64,000 bases of DNA from Pseudomonas sp. MYb185. GTDB lineage: Bacteria; Pseudomonadota; Gammaproteobacteria; Pseudomonadales; Pseudomonadaceae. Below the pieces are notes generated by a model. That model searched no databases. It was not told where the DNA came from and worked only from the letters and a program-made list of their open reading frames with translations. The stretch covers positions 356,433-420,432 of the forward strand of contig NZ_PCQD01000005.1 in assembly GCF_002979975.1 (NCBI RefSeq). Direction: 5' to 3'. Shown here piece after piece: positions 7,535 to 18,958 of the stretch (the first letter of the stretch is position 1; every line of letters starts with the position of its first letter). A program made the translations under genes and the position numbers.

Positions 7535-9550
7535 ATGAGTCAATTCAATCTGCAAACCCGTTTCAATCCCGCCGGTGACCAGCCGGTTGCCATAGCGCAG
7601 CTGGTGGAGGGCCTGGAAGCCGGACTGTCGCATCAGACGTTGCTCGGGGTGACCGGCTCAGGGAAGACCTTCACCATCGCCAATGTCATCCAGCAGGTTC
7701 AGCGCCCGGCGATCATCATGGCGCCGAACAAGACCCTGGCGGCGCAGCTATATGGCGAGTTCCGCGAATTCTTCCCGAACAACGCCGTGGAATACTTCGT
7801 TTCCTATTATGACTATTACCAACCGGAAGCCTATGTGCCGGCGTCGGATACCTTCATCGAGAAGGATGCCTCGATCAACGATCATATCGAGCAGATGCGG
7901 CTGTCCGCGACCAAGGCGCTGATGGAGAGGCCGGATGCGATCATCGTCGCTACCGTCTCGGCGATCTACGGCCTGGGCGATCCGGAGTCCTACCTGCGCA
8001 TGGTGTTGCATATCGATCGAGGCGACATTCTTGACCAGCGCACCATGCTGCGCCGGCTGGCAGAGCTGCAGTACACGCGCAATGACATGGAGCTGTCCCG
8101 GGCCAATTACCGGGTCCGCGGGGATGTGATCGATGTCTATCCGGCGGAGTCGGATCTGGAGGCGATCCGTATCGAGCTGTTTGACGATACGGTGGAAACC
8201 ATCAGTTTCTTTGATCCTCTCACTGGTGAGGTTCTGCGCAAGGTTCCGCGTGTAACTATCTATCCCAAATCACATTATGTGACTCCGCGAGAGAAGCTGC
8301 TGGAAGCGGTGGAGGAGATCAAGGTCGAGTTGAAGGAGCGCCTGGAAGTGCTCAACAGCCAGAATAAACTGGTCGAGGCCCAGCGCCTTGAGCAGCGCAC
8401 CCGCTTCGATATGGAAATGATCATGGAGCTGGGCTACTGCAACGGTATCGAGAACTACTCGCGCTATCTGTCCGGTCGACCGCAGGGTGAGGCGCCGCCG
8501 ACACTGTTTGATTATCTGCCGGCCAATGCGCTGCTGGTGATCGACGAATCGCACGTCTCGGTGCCCCAGGTCGGGGCCATGTACAAGGGCGACCGCTCGC
8601 GCAAGGAGACGCTGGTGGAGTATGGCTTCCGGCTGCCTTCGGCGCTGGATAACCGGCCCATGCGCTTCGACGAATGGGAGGCGATCTCACCGCAGACCAT
8701 CTTCGTCTCGGCAACGCCGGGACCCTATGAGGAAGCCCATGCCGGACGCATCGTCGAACAGGTGGTGCGCCCGACCGGCCTGGTGGATCCGCTGATCGAG
8801 GTGCGCCCGGCAACCAGCCAGGTCGATGATCTGCTATCGGAAATCGGTCTGCGTGTTACCCAGGGGGAGCGGGTGTTGGTCACCACCCTGACCAAGCGTA
8901 TGGCTGAAGACCTGACCGACTACCTTGGAGACCATGGCGTGCGGGTGCGCTATCTGCACTCGGATATCGATACAGTTGAGCGTGTGGAGATCATCCGGGA
9001 TCTGCGCATGGGCGTTTTCGATGTGCTGGTCGGCATTAACTTGTTGCGGGAAGGTCTTGATATGCCTGAAGTTTCCCTTGTCGCCATCCTGGATGCCGAC
9101 AAGGAGGGTTTCCTCCGTTCGGAGCGCTCGCTGATCCAGACCATCGGTCGTGCGGCGCGTAACCTGAACGGCAAGGCAATCCTCTATGCTGACCGCATGA
9201 CCGGCTCGATGGAGCGGGCCATGGGTGAAACCGAACGGCGCCGGAACAAGCAGATCAGTTTCAACCTCGAGCATGGCATCACGCCCAAGGGTGTGATCAA
9301 GAGTGTGCAGGATATTCTCGAGGGCGCGGTGGTGCCCGGTAGCCGCTCGAACAAGCGGCGCCAGTCGAAGGCCGCCGAGGAGGCGGCCGGCTACCAGGTA
9401 CAGAAGCTGCGCTCGCCATCGGAAATCACCAAGCGCATCCGCCAGTTGGAAGAAAAGATGTATCAGCACGCGCGGGACCTGGAGTTCGAGGCGGCGGCGC
9501 AGATGCGCGACGAGATCCAGCAGTTGCGGCAGCAATTGGTCAATATCTGA
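7535..9550 (+). CDS. uvrB: Excinuclease ABC subunit B
   Basis: The 671-residue DNA damage-recognition helicase of nucleotide excision repair loads with UvrA and recruits UvrC. Walker A is [12 protein letters not shown] near residue 38. The beta-hairpin region contains [12 protein letters not shown] near 92, helicase motif II is DESHVSVPQ near 336, and motif III-like SATPGPYE follows. Helicase motifs in the second RecA domain include [14 protein letters not shown] and QTIGRAARN. The C-terminal UVR domain, which contacts UvrC, is at about residues 630-668. Full length for the family; a single-gene unit divergent from the aminotransferase. Confidence 0.98.
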   Translation: MSQFNLQTRFNPAGDQPVAIAQLVEGLEAGLSHQTLLGVTGSGKTFTIANVIQQVQRPAIIMAPNKTLAAQLYGEFREFFPNNAVEYFVSYYDYYQPEAYVPASDTFIEKDASINDHIEQMRLSATKALMERPDAIIVATVSAIYGLGDPESYLRMVLHIDRGDILDQRTMLRRLAELQYTRNDMELSRANYRVRGDVIDVYPAESDLEAIRIELFDDTVETISFFDPLTGEVLRKVPRVTIYPKSHYVTPREKLLEAVEEIKVELKERLEVLNSQNKLVEAQRLEQRTRFDMEMIMELGYCNGIENYSRYLSGRPQGEAPPTLFDYLPANALLVIDESHVSVPQVGAMYKGDRSRKETLVEYGFRLPSALDNRPMRFDEWEAISPQTIFVSATPGPYEEAHAGRIVEQVVRPTGLVDPLIEVRPATSQVDDLLSEIGLRVTQGERVLVTTLTKRMAEDLTDYLGDHGVRVRYLHSDIDTVERVEIIRDLRMGVFDVLVGINLLREGLDMPEVSLVAILDADKEGFLRSERSLIQTIGRAARNLNGKAILYADRMTGSMERAMGETERRRNKQISFNLEHGITPKGVIKSVQDILEGAVVPGSRSNKRRQSKAAEEAAGYQVQKLRSPSEITKRIRQLEEKMYQHARDLEFEAAAQMRDEIQQLRQQLVNI

Positions 9551-9656
9551 GCGCGTTGCGGAGCCTGTCCAAGGGGGCATTTCCCGGCCGCTGGGCGATG
9601 GCGGGCAGTGGGCCCTGGGGTGCCAAGGTTTTTTCAGTTATTCAGTGACTTAGGGG

Positions 9657-9685
9657 TTGACGGCATCAGGGGTGGTGCGTATAGT
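9657..9685 (+). promoter_or_regulatory. Promoter of tRNA-Val
   Basis: TTGACG (9657-9662) and TATAGT (9680-9685) are spaced 17 bp, with the tRNA starting 14 bases after the -10 box. A strong sigma-70 match followed by a GC-rich stretch, as expected for a stable RNA promoter. Confidence 0.75.
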
Positions 9686-9699
9686 TCGCCTCCATCGCA

Positions 9700-9775
9700 G
9701 GCACGTAGCTCAGTTGGTTAGAGCACCACCTTGACATGGTGGGGGTCGTTGGTTCGAATCCAATCGTGCCTACCA
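9700..9775 (+). tRNA. tRNA-Val (GAC)
   Basis: This 76-base tRNA starts GGCACGTAGCTCAG and ends GTGCCTACCA, with CCA encoded. The anticodon loop reads CTTGACATG, giving anticodon GAC. T-arm GGTTCGAATCC is canonical. It lies just upstream of thrS, the same order as in P. aeruginosa. Confidence 0.97.
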
Positions 9776-9779
9776 AATC

Positions 9780-9811
9780 AAAGCCCGATCACCCTGTGAT
9801 CGGGCTTTTTT
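9780..9811 (+). terminator. Rho-independent terminator after tRNA-Val
   Basis: AAGCCCGATCAC and GTGATCGGGCTT form a 12-bp perfect stem with a 3-base loop, followed by a T-run. It ends the tRNA-Val transcript about 5 bases after the CCA. Confidence 0.9.
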
Positions 9812-9908
9812 ATTTCTACGCCGAACGGAGCTGCAGCAGCAGTCATCCCGGTCGGCTATTTCCATCATGTGGCCTTACGTAGCGGTCACCACTGAGAAGG
9901 AGCGGTTC

Positions 9909-11834
9909 ATGCCCATCGTTACTCTTCCTGACGGCAGTCAGCGCACTTTTGATCATCCTGTAAGCGTGGCCGAGGTGGCACAATCCATCGGTGCCGGTCT
10001 GGCCAAGGCCACCGTGGCGGGCAAGATTGACGGGCGCCTGGTCGATGCCTGCGACATCATCGATCAGGATGCCAGCCTGCAGATCATCACGCCGAAAGAC
10101 GAAGAGGGGCTGGAAATCATCCGCCACTCCTGCGCTCACCTGGTCGGGCACGCGGTCAAGCAACTGTATCCCACCGCGAAGATGGTGATCGGGCCGGTCA
10201 TCGACGAGGGCTTCTATTACGACATCGCCTACGAGCGCAGCTTCACGCCAGAGGATATGGCGGCCATCGAAAAGCGTATGCGTGAGCTGATTGCCACCGA
10301 ATACGATGTCATCAAGAAGATGACGCCGCGTGATGAAGTCATTCAGGTGTTCACCGAGCGGGGCGAGGATTACAAGCTGCGCCTGGTCGAGGACATGCCC
10401 GATGAAACGGCCATGGGCCTGTACCATCACGAAGAATATGTCGATATGTGCCGTGGCCCGCACGTGCCCAATACCCGTTTCCTCAAGGCCTTCCAGCTGA
10501 CCCGCATTTCCGGCGCCTACTGGCGTGGTGACGCGAAGAACGAGCAACTGCAGCGCATCTACGGTACCGCCTGGGCGGACAAGAAGCAGCTGGCGGCCTA
10601 TATCAAGCGGATTGAAGAAGCCGAGAAACGCGATCATCGCAAGATCGGCAAGCGGCTGAACCTGTTCCATACCCAGGAAGAAGCGCCTGGCATGGTGTTC
10701 TGGCACCCGAACGGCTGGACTGTTTACCAGGTGCTTGAGCAATACATGCGCAAGCTGCAGCAAACCAATGGCTACAAGGAAATCCGTACACCCCAGGTCG
10801 TGGACCGGGTGTTGTGGGAGCGTTCCGGGCATTGGGAACACTATTCGGCGAACATGTTCACCACCGAGTCGGAAAGTCGCGACTACGCAGTCAAGCCGAT
10901 GAACTGCCCGTGCCATATCCAGGTGTTCAATCAGGGGCTGAAAAGCTACCGTGAGCTGCCATTGCGCCTGGCCGAGTTCGGTTCCTGCCATCGCAACGAG
11001 CCATCTGGTTCACTGCATGGGCTGATGAGGGTTCGTGGTTTTACCCAGGACGATGCGCACATCTTCTGTACTGATGAGCAGGTCAAGTCCGAAGCGGCTG
11101 ACTTCATCGCCCTGACATTGCAGGTCTATCGTGATTTCGGCTTCGACGATGTCGAGCTGAAGCTGTCCACTCGTCCGGAAGATCGGATGGGGGATGATGC
11201 CGACTGGGATCAGGCAGAGCAGGGGCTGGAAGCGGCACTGAATGAGGCTGGTCTGAAATGGGAGCTGCAGCCGGGCGAGGGTGCTTTCTACGGTCCGAAG
11301 ATCGAGTTTTCCCTGCGCGATTGCCTCGGCCGCGTATGGCAGTGCGGCACGCTGCAGCTGGACTTCATGCTGCCGGGCCGTCTGGGTGCCCAGTATGTGG
11401 CCGAAGATGGAACCCGCAAGACACCGGTCATGCTGCACCGCGCGATTCTCGGTTCGTTCGAGCGTTTCATCGGTATTCTGATCGAGCATTACGCCGGTGA
11501 TTTCCCGGCATGGCTGGCACCGACCCAGGTCGCGGTGCTGAATATTACCGACAATCAGGCGGAATTCTGCCAGGAAGTCGAAAAAACGCTCAATGAAATG
11601 GGCTATCGCGCTGTTGCGGACTTGAGAAACGAGAAGATCGGCTTTAAAATCCGCGAGCATACTTTGCACAAGACTCCCTACCTGCTGGTAATCGGCGATC
11701 GGGAAGTCGAATCGCACACTGTGGCCGTGCGCACGCGGGAGGGTAAAGATCTGGGTACAATGACCATTGCCGAGTTCTCCGAGTTCCTTGCCCGCGCCGT
11801 TGCACAACGAGGCCGCCCGAATTCGGAGCAATAA
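9909..11834 (+). CDS. thrS: Threonyl-tRNA synthetase
   Basis: This class II synthetase of 641 residues charges tRNA-Thr. It has the N-terminal TGS domain ([20 protein letters not shown]), the editing domain with [16 protein letters not shown] near residue 75, and the catalytic core. Core features are NCPCHIQVF (zinc-binding Cys), [19 protein letters not shown], and the motif 3 region near [20 protein letters not shown]. The anticodon-binding domain follows, ending near [14 protein letters not shown]. The start at 9909 is preceded by GAAGGAGC; the frame is open upstream to 9867 but without family match. First gene of the thrS-infC-rpmI-rplT group. Confidence 0.97.
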   Translation: MPIVTLPDGSQRTFDHPVSVAEVAQSIGAGLAKATVAGKIDGRLVDACDIIDQDASLQIITPKDEEGLEIIRHSCAHLVGHAVKQLYPTAKMVIGPVIDEGFYYDIAYERSFTPEDMAAIEKRMRELIATEYDVIKKMTPRDEVIQVFTERGEDYKLRLVEDMPDETAMGLYHHEEYVDMCRGPHVPNTRFLKAFQLTRISGAYWRGDAKNEQLQRIYGTAWADKKQLAAYIKRIEEAEKRDHRKIGKRLNLFHTQEEAPGMVFWHPNGWTVYQVLEQYMRKLQQTNGYKEIRTPQVVDRVLWERSGHWEHYSANMFTTESESRDYAVKPMNCPCHIQVFNQGLKSYRELPLRLAEFGSCHRNEPSGSLHGLMRVRGFTQDDAHIFCTDEQVKSEAADFIALTLQVYRDFGFDDVELKLSTRPEDRMGDDADWDQAEQGLEAALNEAGLKWELQPGEGAFYGPKIEFSLRDCLGRVWQCGTLQLDFMLPGRLGAQYVAEDGTRKTPVMLHRAILGSFERFIGILIEHYAGDFPAWLAPTQVAVLNITDNQAEFCQEVEKTLNEMGYRAVADLRNEKIGFKIREHTLHKTPYLLVIGDREVESHTVAVRTREGKDLGTMTIAEFSEFLARAVAQRGRPNSEQ

Positions 11835-11836
11835 AG

Positions 11837-12382
11837 ATTAAACGCGAGATGAGACAAGACAAAAGAGCCGCACAACGCCCGCCGATCAACGAAAATATCA
11901 CGGCGCGCGAAGTGCGCCTGATTGGCGCCGAAGGTGAACAAATCGGTATCGTGTCCATTCAGGAAGCACTGGCCGCCGCAGAGGAGGCCAAGCTCGACCT
12001 GGTTGAAATCTCCCCCGACGCAGAACCGCCTGTTTGCCGGATCATGGATTACGGCAAGCACATCTTCGAGAAGAAGAAACAGCAGGCTGCTGCGCGGAAG
12101 AATCAGAAACAGATCCAGATCAAGGAAATCAAGTTTCGTCCAGGGACGGAAGAAGGGGACTATAAGGTCAAGCTTCGCAACCTTATACGCTTCCTCAGTG
12201 AAGGGGATAAGGCCAAGGTATCCTTGCGATTCCGCGGCCGCGAGATGGCCCACCAGGAGCTGGGAATGGAGCTGTTGAAACGGGTCGAAAACGACCTGCT
12301 TGAATACGGCACCGTTGAACAGCACCCGAAAATGGAAGGTCGGCAACTGATGATGGTCCTCGCACCCAAGAAGAAAAAGTAA
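11837..12382 (+). CDS. infC: Translation initiation factor IF-3, ATT start
   Basis: IF-3 binds the 30S subunit, prevents 50S joining and checks start codons. The coding frame begins at ATT 11837 (ATT AAA CGC GAG ATG), matching the [11 protein letters not shown] start of Pseudomonas IF-3. GGAG lies 8 bases upstream inside the end of thrS, and the start is 2 bases after the thrS stop. An internal ATG at 11849 lacks its own ribosome site. With the ATT start the protein has 181 residues: an N-domain ([13 protein letters not shown]), a lysine-rich linker helix ([20 protein letters not shown]) and a C-domain ending APKKKK. The rare AUU start is the known basis of IF-3 autoregulation in E. coli. Confidence 0.93.
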   Translation: MKREMRQDKRAAQRPPINENITAREVRLIGAEGEQIGIVSIQEALAAAEEAKLDLVEISPDAEPPVCRIMDYGKHIFEKKKQQAAARKNQKQIQIKEIKFRPGTEEGDYKVKLRNLIRFLSEGDKAKVSLRFRGREMAHQELGMELLKRVENDLLEYGTVEQHPKMEGRQLMMVLAPKKKK

Positions 12383-12442
12383 TCTCCAGGGCAACGCCAG
12401 GCCTTGTGATTATCTTATCCACTCTATTTGGAGTACCTGAAC

Positions 12443-12637
12443 ATGGCAAAGATGAAAACCAAAAGCGGTGCCGCCAAGCGCTTTAAAGTGACTGGCAATG
12501 GCATCAAGCACAAGCATGCTTTCAAGAGCCACATCCTGACCAAGATGACCACCAAGCGTAAGCGTCAACTGCGCGGGACTTCTCAGCTCAATGCTGCGGA
12601 TACCCAGAAAGTTGAACGCATGTTGCGCCTCCGTTAA
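12443..12637 (+). CDS. rpmI: 50S ribosomal protein L35
   Basis: Basic 64-residue protein [20 protein letters not shown] to VERMLRLR, full length for bL35. It starts at 12443; an in-frame ATG 15 bases earlier is too far from the conserved start. It sits between infC and rplT, the conserved operon order, where IF3-L35-L20 are co-regulated by L20 in enterics. Confidence 0.97.
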   Translation: MAKMKTKSGAAKRFKVTGNGIKHKHAFKSHILTKMTTKRKRQLRGTSQLNAADTQKVERMLRLR

Positions 12638-12658
12638 TCAAGGTTGAGGAATTAAAGA

Positions 12659-13015
12659 ATGGCTCGTGTTAAGCGTGGTGTAATGGCGCGTAAGCGTCAC
12701 AAGAAAATTCTGAAACTCGCCAAAGGTTACTACGGTGCGCGTTCGCGTGTATTCCGGGTTGCCAAGCAGGCGGTCATCAAGGCAGGTCAGTACGCCTATC
12801 GTGACCGCAAGCAGCGCAAGCGTCAGTTCCGTGCTCTGTGGATCGCCCGTATCAACGCCGGTGCTCGTCAGAATGGCATGTCCTACAGCCGTCTGATCGC
12901 TGGTCTGAAAAAGTCGTCCATTGAAATCGACCGTAAGGTTCTGGCCGATCTGGCCGTGAACGAAAAAGCGGCGTTTACTGCGATTGTCGAAAAAGCAAAG
13001 GCTAGCCTGGCTTAA
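12659..13015 (+). CDS. rplT: 50S ribosomal protein L20
   Basis: 118-residue bL20, starting [20 protein letters not shown], a long basic N-terminal helix that threads into 23S rRNA early in 50S assembly, and a globular C-domain ending [10 protein letters not shown]. It lies 21 bp after rpmI. In E. coli L20 also represses the rpmI-rplT mRNA; no equivalent leader structure could be verified here. Confidence 0.97.
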   Translation: MARVKRGVMARKRHKKILKLAKGYYGARSRVFRVAKQAVIKAGQYAYRDRKQRKRQFRALWIARINAGARQNGMSYSRLIAGLKKSSIEIDRKVLADLAVNEKAAFTAIVEKAKASLA

Positions 13016-13033
13016 GCCCTCGTTACGACAATC

Positions 13034-13101
13034 ACCGGCGTTCGCGCCGGTTGGCAACGTCATTAATAGGGGAAGAGCCTCATCGCTCTTCCCCTATTTT
13101 T
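13034..13101 (+). terminator. Hairpin plus terminator between rplT and pheS (attenuator candidate)
   Basis: Two structures fill the 102-bp gap. ACCGGCG-TTCG-CGCCGGT (13034-13051) is a small stable hairpin. It is followed by AATAGGGGAAGAG and CTCTTCCCCTATT (13065-13099), a 13-bp stem running into T's. The second is a textbook intrinsic terminator placed only 17 bases upstream of the pheS start. In E. coli a pheM leader and attenuator occupy this position. No Phe-rich leader peptide is evident here, so it may act as a simple partial terminator. Confidence 0.85.
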
Positions 13102-13117
13102 GTTTCTGGAGTGTTAA

Positions 13118-14134
<1,017 letters not shown>

Positions 14135-14172
14135 ACGCCGCAACCGCAACCCTTTGATAGCAGGAAGAGAAC

Positions 14173-16554
14173 ATGAAATTCAGTGAACAGTGGCTGCGCA
14201 GCTGGGTGAATCCCGAGGTTTCCCGTGATGACCTGGTGGCGCGCCTGTCCATGACCGGGCTCGAGGTGGATAGCGTAACCCCCGCTGCCGGTGAGTTCAG
14301 CGGCGTGGTGGTTGGGGAGATCGTCAGTGCCGAGCAGCACCCCGACGCCGACAAGTTGCGCGTGTGCCGTGTCAGCAACGGTAGCGAGGAGTTCCAGGTG
14401 GTCTGCGGGGCGCCCAACGCCCGGCCGGGTATCAAGGTGCCGTTCGCCATGGTGGGTGCCGTGCTCGGTGAGGACTTCAAGATCAAGAAGGCCAAGCTGC
14501 GCGGTGTCGAGTCCTTCGGCATGCTGTGCTCGGCCTCCGAGCTCGAGCTGTCGGACGATCACGATGGTCTGTTCGAGCTGCCCGCCGATGCGCCCACCGG
14601 GCAGAGCCTGCGCGAGTACCTGGGACTGGACGATGCCATCATCGAAGTCGACCTGACGCCCAACCGCGGCGACTGCCTGTCCATCGCTGGTCTGGCCCGT
14701 GAAGTCGGTGCCAACTACGCGGCGCCGGTCAGCCGTCCGGTGATCGAGCCGGTTGCTGCCAGCCATGATGAGACTCGCCCCGTCGAGCTGCTGGCTCCGG
14801 CAGCCTGCGCTCGTTACCTCGGTCGGGTGATCCGCAATGTCGATCTGTCCCGCTCCACGCCGCTGTGGATGGTCGAGCGCCTGCGCCGCAGCGACGTGCG
14901 CAGCATCGATCCGGTGGTGGATATCACCAACTACGTGATGCTCGAACTGGGTCAGCCCCTGCATGCCTTCGACCTGGCGCAGGTTCGCGGCGGCATTCGT
15001 GTGCGCATGGCCGAAGAGGGCGAGAAGCTGGTGCTGCTCGATGGCCAGGAAATCACCCTGCGCAGTGACACCCTGGTGATCGCCGACCACGAGCGTCCGC
15101 TGGCCATGGCCGGCATCATGGGTGGCGAGCACAGCGGCATCAGTGAAGGAACCACCGACCTGTTCCTGGAAAGCGCGTTCTTCGACCATATCGCCATTGC
15201 CGGCAAGGCGCGCAACTACGGTCTGCACACCGACGCATCGCATCGCTATGAGCGCGGTGTCGACTGGCAATTGCAGCGCGAAGCCATGGAGCGGTTGACC
15301 GCGCTGATCCTGGAGATCGTTGGTGGTGAGCCCGGTCCGGTCATCGAAGCCGTTGAGCAGCAGCACCTGCCGCAGCCGGTGACTATCACCCTGCGTAACG
15401 AGCGCGTGACCCAGATGCTGGGCCTGGAGATCGCCCCGGCGGACGTTGAGACCTATCTGCGTGGCTTGCAGCTGGAAGTGACAGCCAGCGGCGAAGGTGA
15501 GTGGCAGGTGTCGGTACCCAGCCACCGCTTCGATATCACCCTGGAAATCGACCTGATCGAAGAGCTGGCCCGGCTGTATGGCTACAACCGCTTGCCGGTC
15601 AGTGCGCCCAAGGCGTCCCTGAGTCTCACGGCGAAGCCGGAAACCCGGGGCGAGTTGCCGATCCTGCGTCGTCTGCTGGTCGCCCGCGGCTACCAGGAAG
15701 CCATCACCTACAGCTTCGTCGAGCCGGGGTTGAACAAGCTGTTCGACCCGCAAGCGGAGCCGTTGGCACTGGCCAACCCCATTTCCAGCGACATGGCGGT
15801 CATGCGTACCTCCCTGTGGCCGGGGCTGAGCAAGGCGGTACAGCACAACCAGAACCGCCAGCAGGCACGCGTACGCCTGTTCGAGAGCGGTCTGCGCTTC
15901 GTGCCGCAAGCCGGTGGCGAACTGCTGCAGGAACCGATGCTGTCGGGTATCGCCTGCGGTACCCGTCTGCCCGAGGGTTGGGCGAACGGCAGCGACAAGC
16001 TGGACTTCCATGACGTCAAGGGCGATGTCGAGGCGGTATTGGGGCAGGGCGGAGCACTGGAAGCCTTCCGTTTCGAGCCTGCCGAGCATCCGGCACTGCA
16101 CCCGGGGCAGGCTGCGCGCATCGTCCGTGATGGCGAGCAGGTAGGTTGGCTCGGCGCACTGCATCCGCAACTGGTCGACCAACTGGACCTGCATGGCCCG
16201 GTATTCGTCTTCGAGCTGCGTCTGGATGGCATTATCGAAGGGCGTCTGCCGCAATTCTCTGAACTCTCCCGCTTCCCGGAAGTCAGACGGGATATCGCAG
16301 TGCTGGTGAGCAAGACGGTAGTGGCCGGCGATCTGCTTACGGATATCCGTGAACAGGCTGGAGCGTTCCTCAAGAACCTCAGGTTGTTTGACGTATATGA
16401 AGGAAAAGGTATTGATCCTGAAAGCAAAAGCCTGGCAATTGGCTTGACCTTGCAACATTCATCGCGCACTCTTACTGATGATGAAGTGAATGCAGTGATG
16501 GACAAGGTGCTCGGCTCATTGGAGCAAAGGTTCAACGCCACGTTAAGGAAATAG
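14173..16554 (+). CDS. pheT: Phenylalanyl-tRNA synthetase beta subunit
   Basis: This 793-residue non-catalytic subunit carries the B1/OB tRNA-binding domain (about 40-150, [15 protein letters not shown]), the B3/B4 editing domain (about 205-400), the B5 domain, the class II-like core, and the C-terminal anticodon-binding domain (about 700-793, [18 protein letters not shown]). AGGAAGAG precedes the ATG. Full length with no interruptions; ihfA follows after 10 bp. Confidence 0.98.
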   Translation: MKFSEQWLRSWVNPEVSRDDLVARLSMTGLEVDSVTPAAGEFSGVVVGEIVSAEQHPDADKLRVCRVSNGSEEFQVVCGAPNARPGIKVPFAMVGAVLGEDFKIKKAKLRGVESFGMLCSASELELSDDHDGLFELPADAPTGQSLREYLGLDDAIIEVDLTPNRGDCLSIAGLAREVGANYAAPVSRPVIEPVAASHDETRPVELLAPAACARYLGRVIRNVDLSRSTPLWMVERLRRSDVRSIDPVVDITNYVMLELGQPLHAFDLAQVRGGIRVRMAEEGEKLVLLDGQEITLRSDTLVIADHERPLAMAGIMGGEHSGISEGTTDLFLESAFFDHIAIAGKARNYGLHTDASHRYERGVDWQLQREAMERLTALILEIVGGEPGPVIEAVEQQHLPQPVTITLRNERVTQMLGLEIAPADVETYLRGLQLEVTASGEGEWQVSVPSHRFDITLEIDLIEELARLYGYNRLPVSAPKASLSLTAKPETRGELPILRRLLVARGYQEAITYSFVEPGLNKLFDPQAEPLALANPISSDMAVMRTSLWPGLSKAVQHNQNRQQARVRLFESGLRFVPQAGGELLQEPMLSGIACGTRLPEGWANGSDKLDFHDVKGDVEAVLGQGGALEAFRFEPAEHPALHPGQAARIVRDGEQVGWLGALHPQLVDQLDLHGPVFVFELRLDGIIEGRLPQFSELSRFPEVRRDIAVLVSKTVVAGDLLTDIREQAGAFLKNLRLFDVYEGKGIDPESKSLAIGLTLQHSSRTLTDDEVNAVMDKVLGSLEQRFNATLRK

Positions 16555-16564
16555 GAAGTTGCGC

Positions 16565-16867
16565 ATGGGGGCTCTGACAAAAGCAGAAATGGCGGAACAC
16601 CTCTACGAGGAACTTGGCTTCAACAAGCGTGAAGCCAAGGAACTGGTGGAACTGTTTTTCGAGGAGATCCGCAACGCGCTTGAGAACAACGAGCAGGTCA
16701 AGTTGTCCGGCTTCGGCAACTTCGACCTGCGCGACAAGCGCCAGCGCCCCGGCCGCAACCCCAAGACCGGCGAAGAAATCCCGATTACGGCCCGGCGCGT
16801 GGTTACCTTCCGCCCCGGTCAGAAACTCAAGGCCCGAGTAGAAGCCTATGCTGGAACCCAGCCATAA
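16565..16867 (+). CDS. ihfA: Integration host factor alpha subunit
   Basis: The 100-residue DNA-bending protein forms a heterodimer with IHF-beta. It starts [18 protein letters not shown] and contains the beta-arm region [20 protein letters not shown], with the intercalating Pro in the arm. The ATG at 16565 gives the standard length; a TTG two codons upstream is a less likely start. AGGAAG lies upstream inside the end of pheT. The pheT-ihfA order is conserved in gamma-proteobacteria. Confidence 0.97.
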   Translation: MGALTKAEMAEHLYEELGFNKREAKELVELFFEEIRNALENNEQVKLSGFGNFDLRDKRQRPGRNPKTGEEIPITARRVVTFRPGQKLKARVEAYAGTQP

Positions 16868-17207
16868 CAATGAACTGCCGGCGATCCCGGGAAAACGCTA
16901 CTTCACCATCGGCGAGGTAAGCGAGCTATGTGCGGTCAAACCGCACGTGCTGCGCTACTGGGAACAGGAATTCCCACAACTGTCCCCGGTCAAGCGTCGC
17001 GGCAATCGCCGTTACTACCAACGTCAGGACGTACTGATGATCCGTCAGATCCGTTCCCTGCTGTACGATCAGGGCTTCACCATCGGCGGTGCTCGCCAGC
17101 GTTTGTCCGGTGATGAGGCGAAAGATGATGGCAGCCACTATAAACAGTTGATTCGTCAGACCATTGCCGAGCTGGAGGAAGTCCTTCAGGTACTCAAGGC
17201 GAATTGA
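16848..17207 (+). CDS. MerR-family transcriptional regulator
   Basis: This 119-residue regulator has an N-terminal winged helix (about residues 17-85; [40 protein letters not shown]) and a C-terminal coiled-coil helix for dimerisation. No metal-binding Cys cluster follows, so the ligand is unknown. It overlaps the end of ihfA by 20 bp, and the same pair occurs in P. aeruginosa. Probably cotranscribed with ihfA. Confidence 0.9.
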   Translation: MLEPSHNNELPAIPGKRYFTIGEVSELCAVKPHVLRYWEQEFPQLSPVKRRGNRRYYQRQDVLMIRQIRSLLYDQGFTIGGARQRLSGDEAKDDGSHYKQLIRQTIAELEEVLQVLKAN

Positions 17208-17289
17208 TTGAAATATGAAAAAAACCTTTCGCATTTCAGTTAGTTAATGTATAGTTCGTCCCGCTTTGGCAGCAATTGCAAAGCATCAG

Positions 17290-17367
<78 letters not shown>

Positions 17368-17383
17368 AATCAATCAATGACAT

Positions 17384-17410
17384 AGCCGCTTTCGAGCGGC
17401 TTTGTTGTTT
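17384..17410 (+). terminator. Terminator after tRNA-Pro
   Basis: AGCCGCT-TTCG-AGCGGCT forms a 7-bp stem with a stable tetraloop followed by TTGTTGTTT, 17 bases behind the tRNA. Confidence 0.75.
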
Positions 17411-17567
17411 CTGCCCAAGTGACTTTTCAAGTGACTTGGGCTTTTCTGGTTTATCCATCCCACCTTGCTCCTCATCAAGTCGCTATCGCACCTTTCCCAC
17501 TACCATGAAACTGCCGTTGTACTGGTATTTTCGGTCATGCTGTGACCTGTGCCGGGAGTTTCAAAAG

Positions 17568-18891
17568 ATGAAGTACATCCGTACTACCTACGTATTGTTG
17601 TTCGTTGGCCTGATGCTACTTTGGCTGCTGACAGGTAATCTGCTCCAGAGGCCGCTGCAGTTCTTTCCATTCCGCTCCGCGATGATCAACTTCACCGGCG
17701 TCCTGGCCATGGGGGCCATGAGTGTGGGCATGATGCTGGCGTTGCGTCCGTTCCGGATGGAGCCCTTTCTCGGCGGGCTGGACAAGAGCTACCGGCTGCA
17801 CAAGTGGTTGGGGGTGACGGCGCTGGTGATCTCCATCATCCACTGGCTGTGGGTCGAGGTGCCGAGATGGCTGGTTGGTTGGGGCATGCTGGTCAAGCCA
17901 CCCAAGGGGCCCAAGCCGCCCCAGTCCTGGCTGGTGGAGTGGTTCAACCTGCAGCATGGGTTTGCCGAGCAGGTAGGAGAGTGGGCCTTCTATGCGGCGG
18001 TGGTGCTGATTCTGCTGGCGCTGATCAGGTATTTCCCCTATCGCTATTTCTTCCGGACTCACCGCCTGCTGGCCCTGGTTTACCTGGTTCTGGTCTATCA
18101 CTCTATCGTGCTGATGAAGCCGGCCCAGTGGCCGACTGCCCTGGGCATGGTAATGGCGCTGTTGATGCTGGGCGGAAGCATCGCTGCGGTGGTTTCCCTG
18201 GTGGGAGGTATCGGTCGTCGGATGCGGGCGGTGGGGGTAGTGGATGCACTGGAGTATTTCAGGGACAATCATGTGCTTCAGGTGGTCATTCAACTGCGCG
18301 ATCGCTGGATGCCGCATCGGGCCGGGCAATTCGCCTTCGTTACCTTCGACGAGAAGGAGGGTGCCCATCCCTTTACCCTGTCTTCATGCTGGGATCATCG
18401 TGGCAAGCTGTGTTTCCATATCAAGGAGCTGGGCGATTACACCCGCACCCTGCCAGAAGTGCTGAGAGTCGGTCAGATGGCTATCGTAGAGGGACCCTAT
18501 GGCTGTTTCGATTTCAGCGGACCGCAGCAGCGGCAGATCTGGATTGGTGGCGGCATAGGTATCACCCCTTTCATGGCTCGCCTGCAGGCGCTGGCGGTGC
18601 AGCCAGATGGTCGTGAGATCGACCTCTGGTACAGTACCGCCGAACCTGATCCTGGTTTCATTGAGCGGCTCACACGTCTGGCCGAAGAGGCCGATCCGGC
18701 TGCATGTGGTCTTCAGCGAGCGTGATGGTCGCCTCTCGGCGGATCGGTTGTGCGAAGCGGTGCCGCAATGGAAGGAAGCTTCAATCTGGTTCTGTGGTCC
18801 CGGCGGTTTCGGCAAAGCGCTGCGTGAGGGGCTGACCGAGCGTGGTCTGGCCCCGGCCAACTTCCATCAGGAATTGTTCGACATGCGCTAG
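17568..18891 (+). pseudogene. Ferric reductase-like flavocytochrome, frameshifted
   Basis: The N-terminal half is a ferric-reductase-type transmembrane domain with about six helices and heme-ligand-like His (RLHKWLGVTALVISIIHWLW; RTHRLLALVYLVLVYHS). A ferredoxin-NADP reductase-type domain follows (HRAGQFAFVTF, HPFTLSS for FAD; WIGGGIGITPF for NAD(P)). The frame breaks near 18698: GAT CCG GCT leads to a stop at 18725. Removing one C restores D-RLHVVFSERDG and continues to FCGPGGFGKALREGL and ELFDMR at 18891. So one extra base separates two otherwise intact parts: either a recent mutation or a sequencing error. Start ATG 17568 has GGGAG 9 bases before it. Likely moves electrons from NAD(P)H across the inner membrane. 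Confidence 0.8.
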
Positions 18892-18958
18892 CCCTGCCGG
18901 GTAATCGGAACTCGGTAGGCGAAGCGCTGATCGTTTGTCCAGGCGGGGCGGGTCGGTA

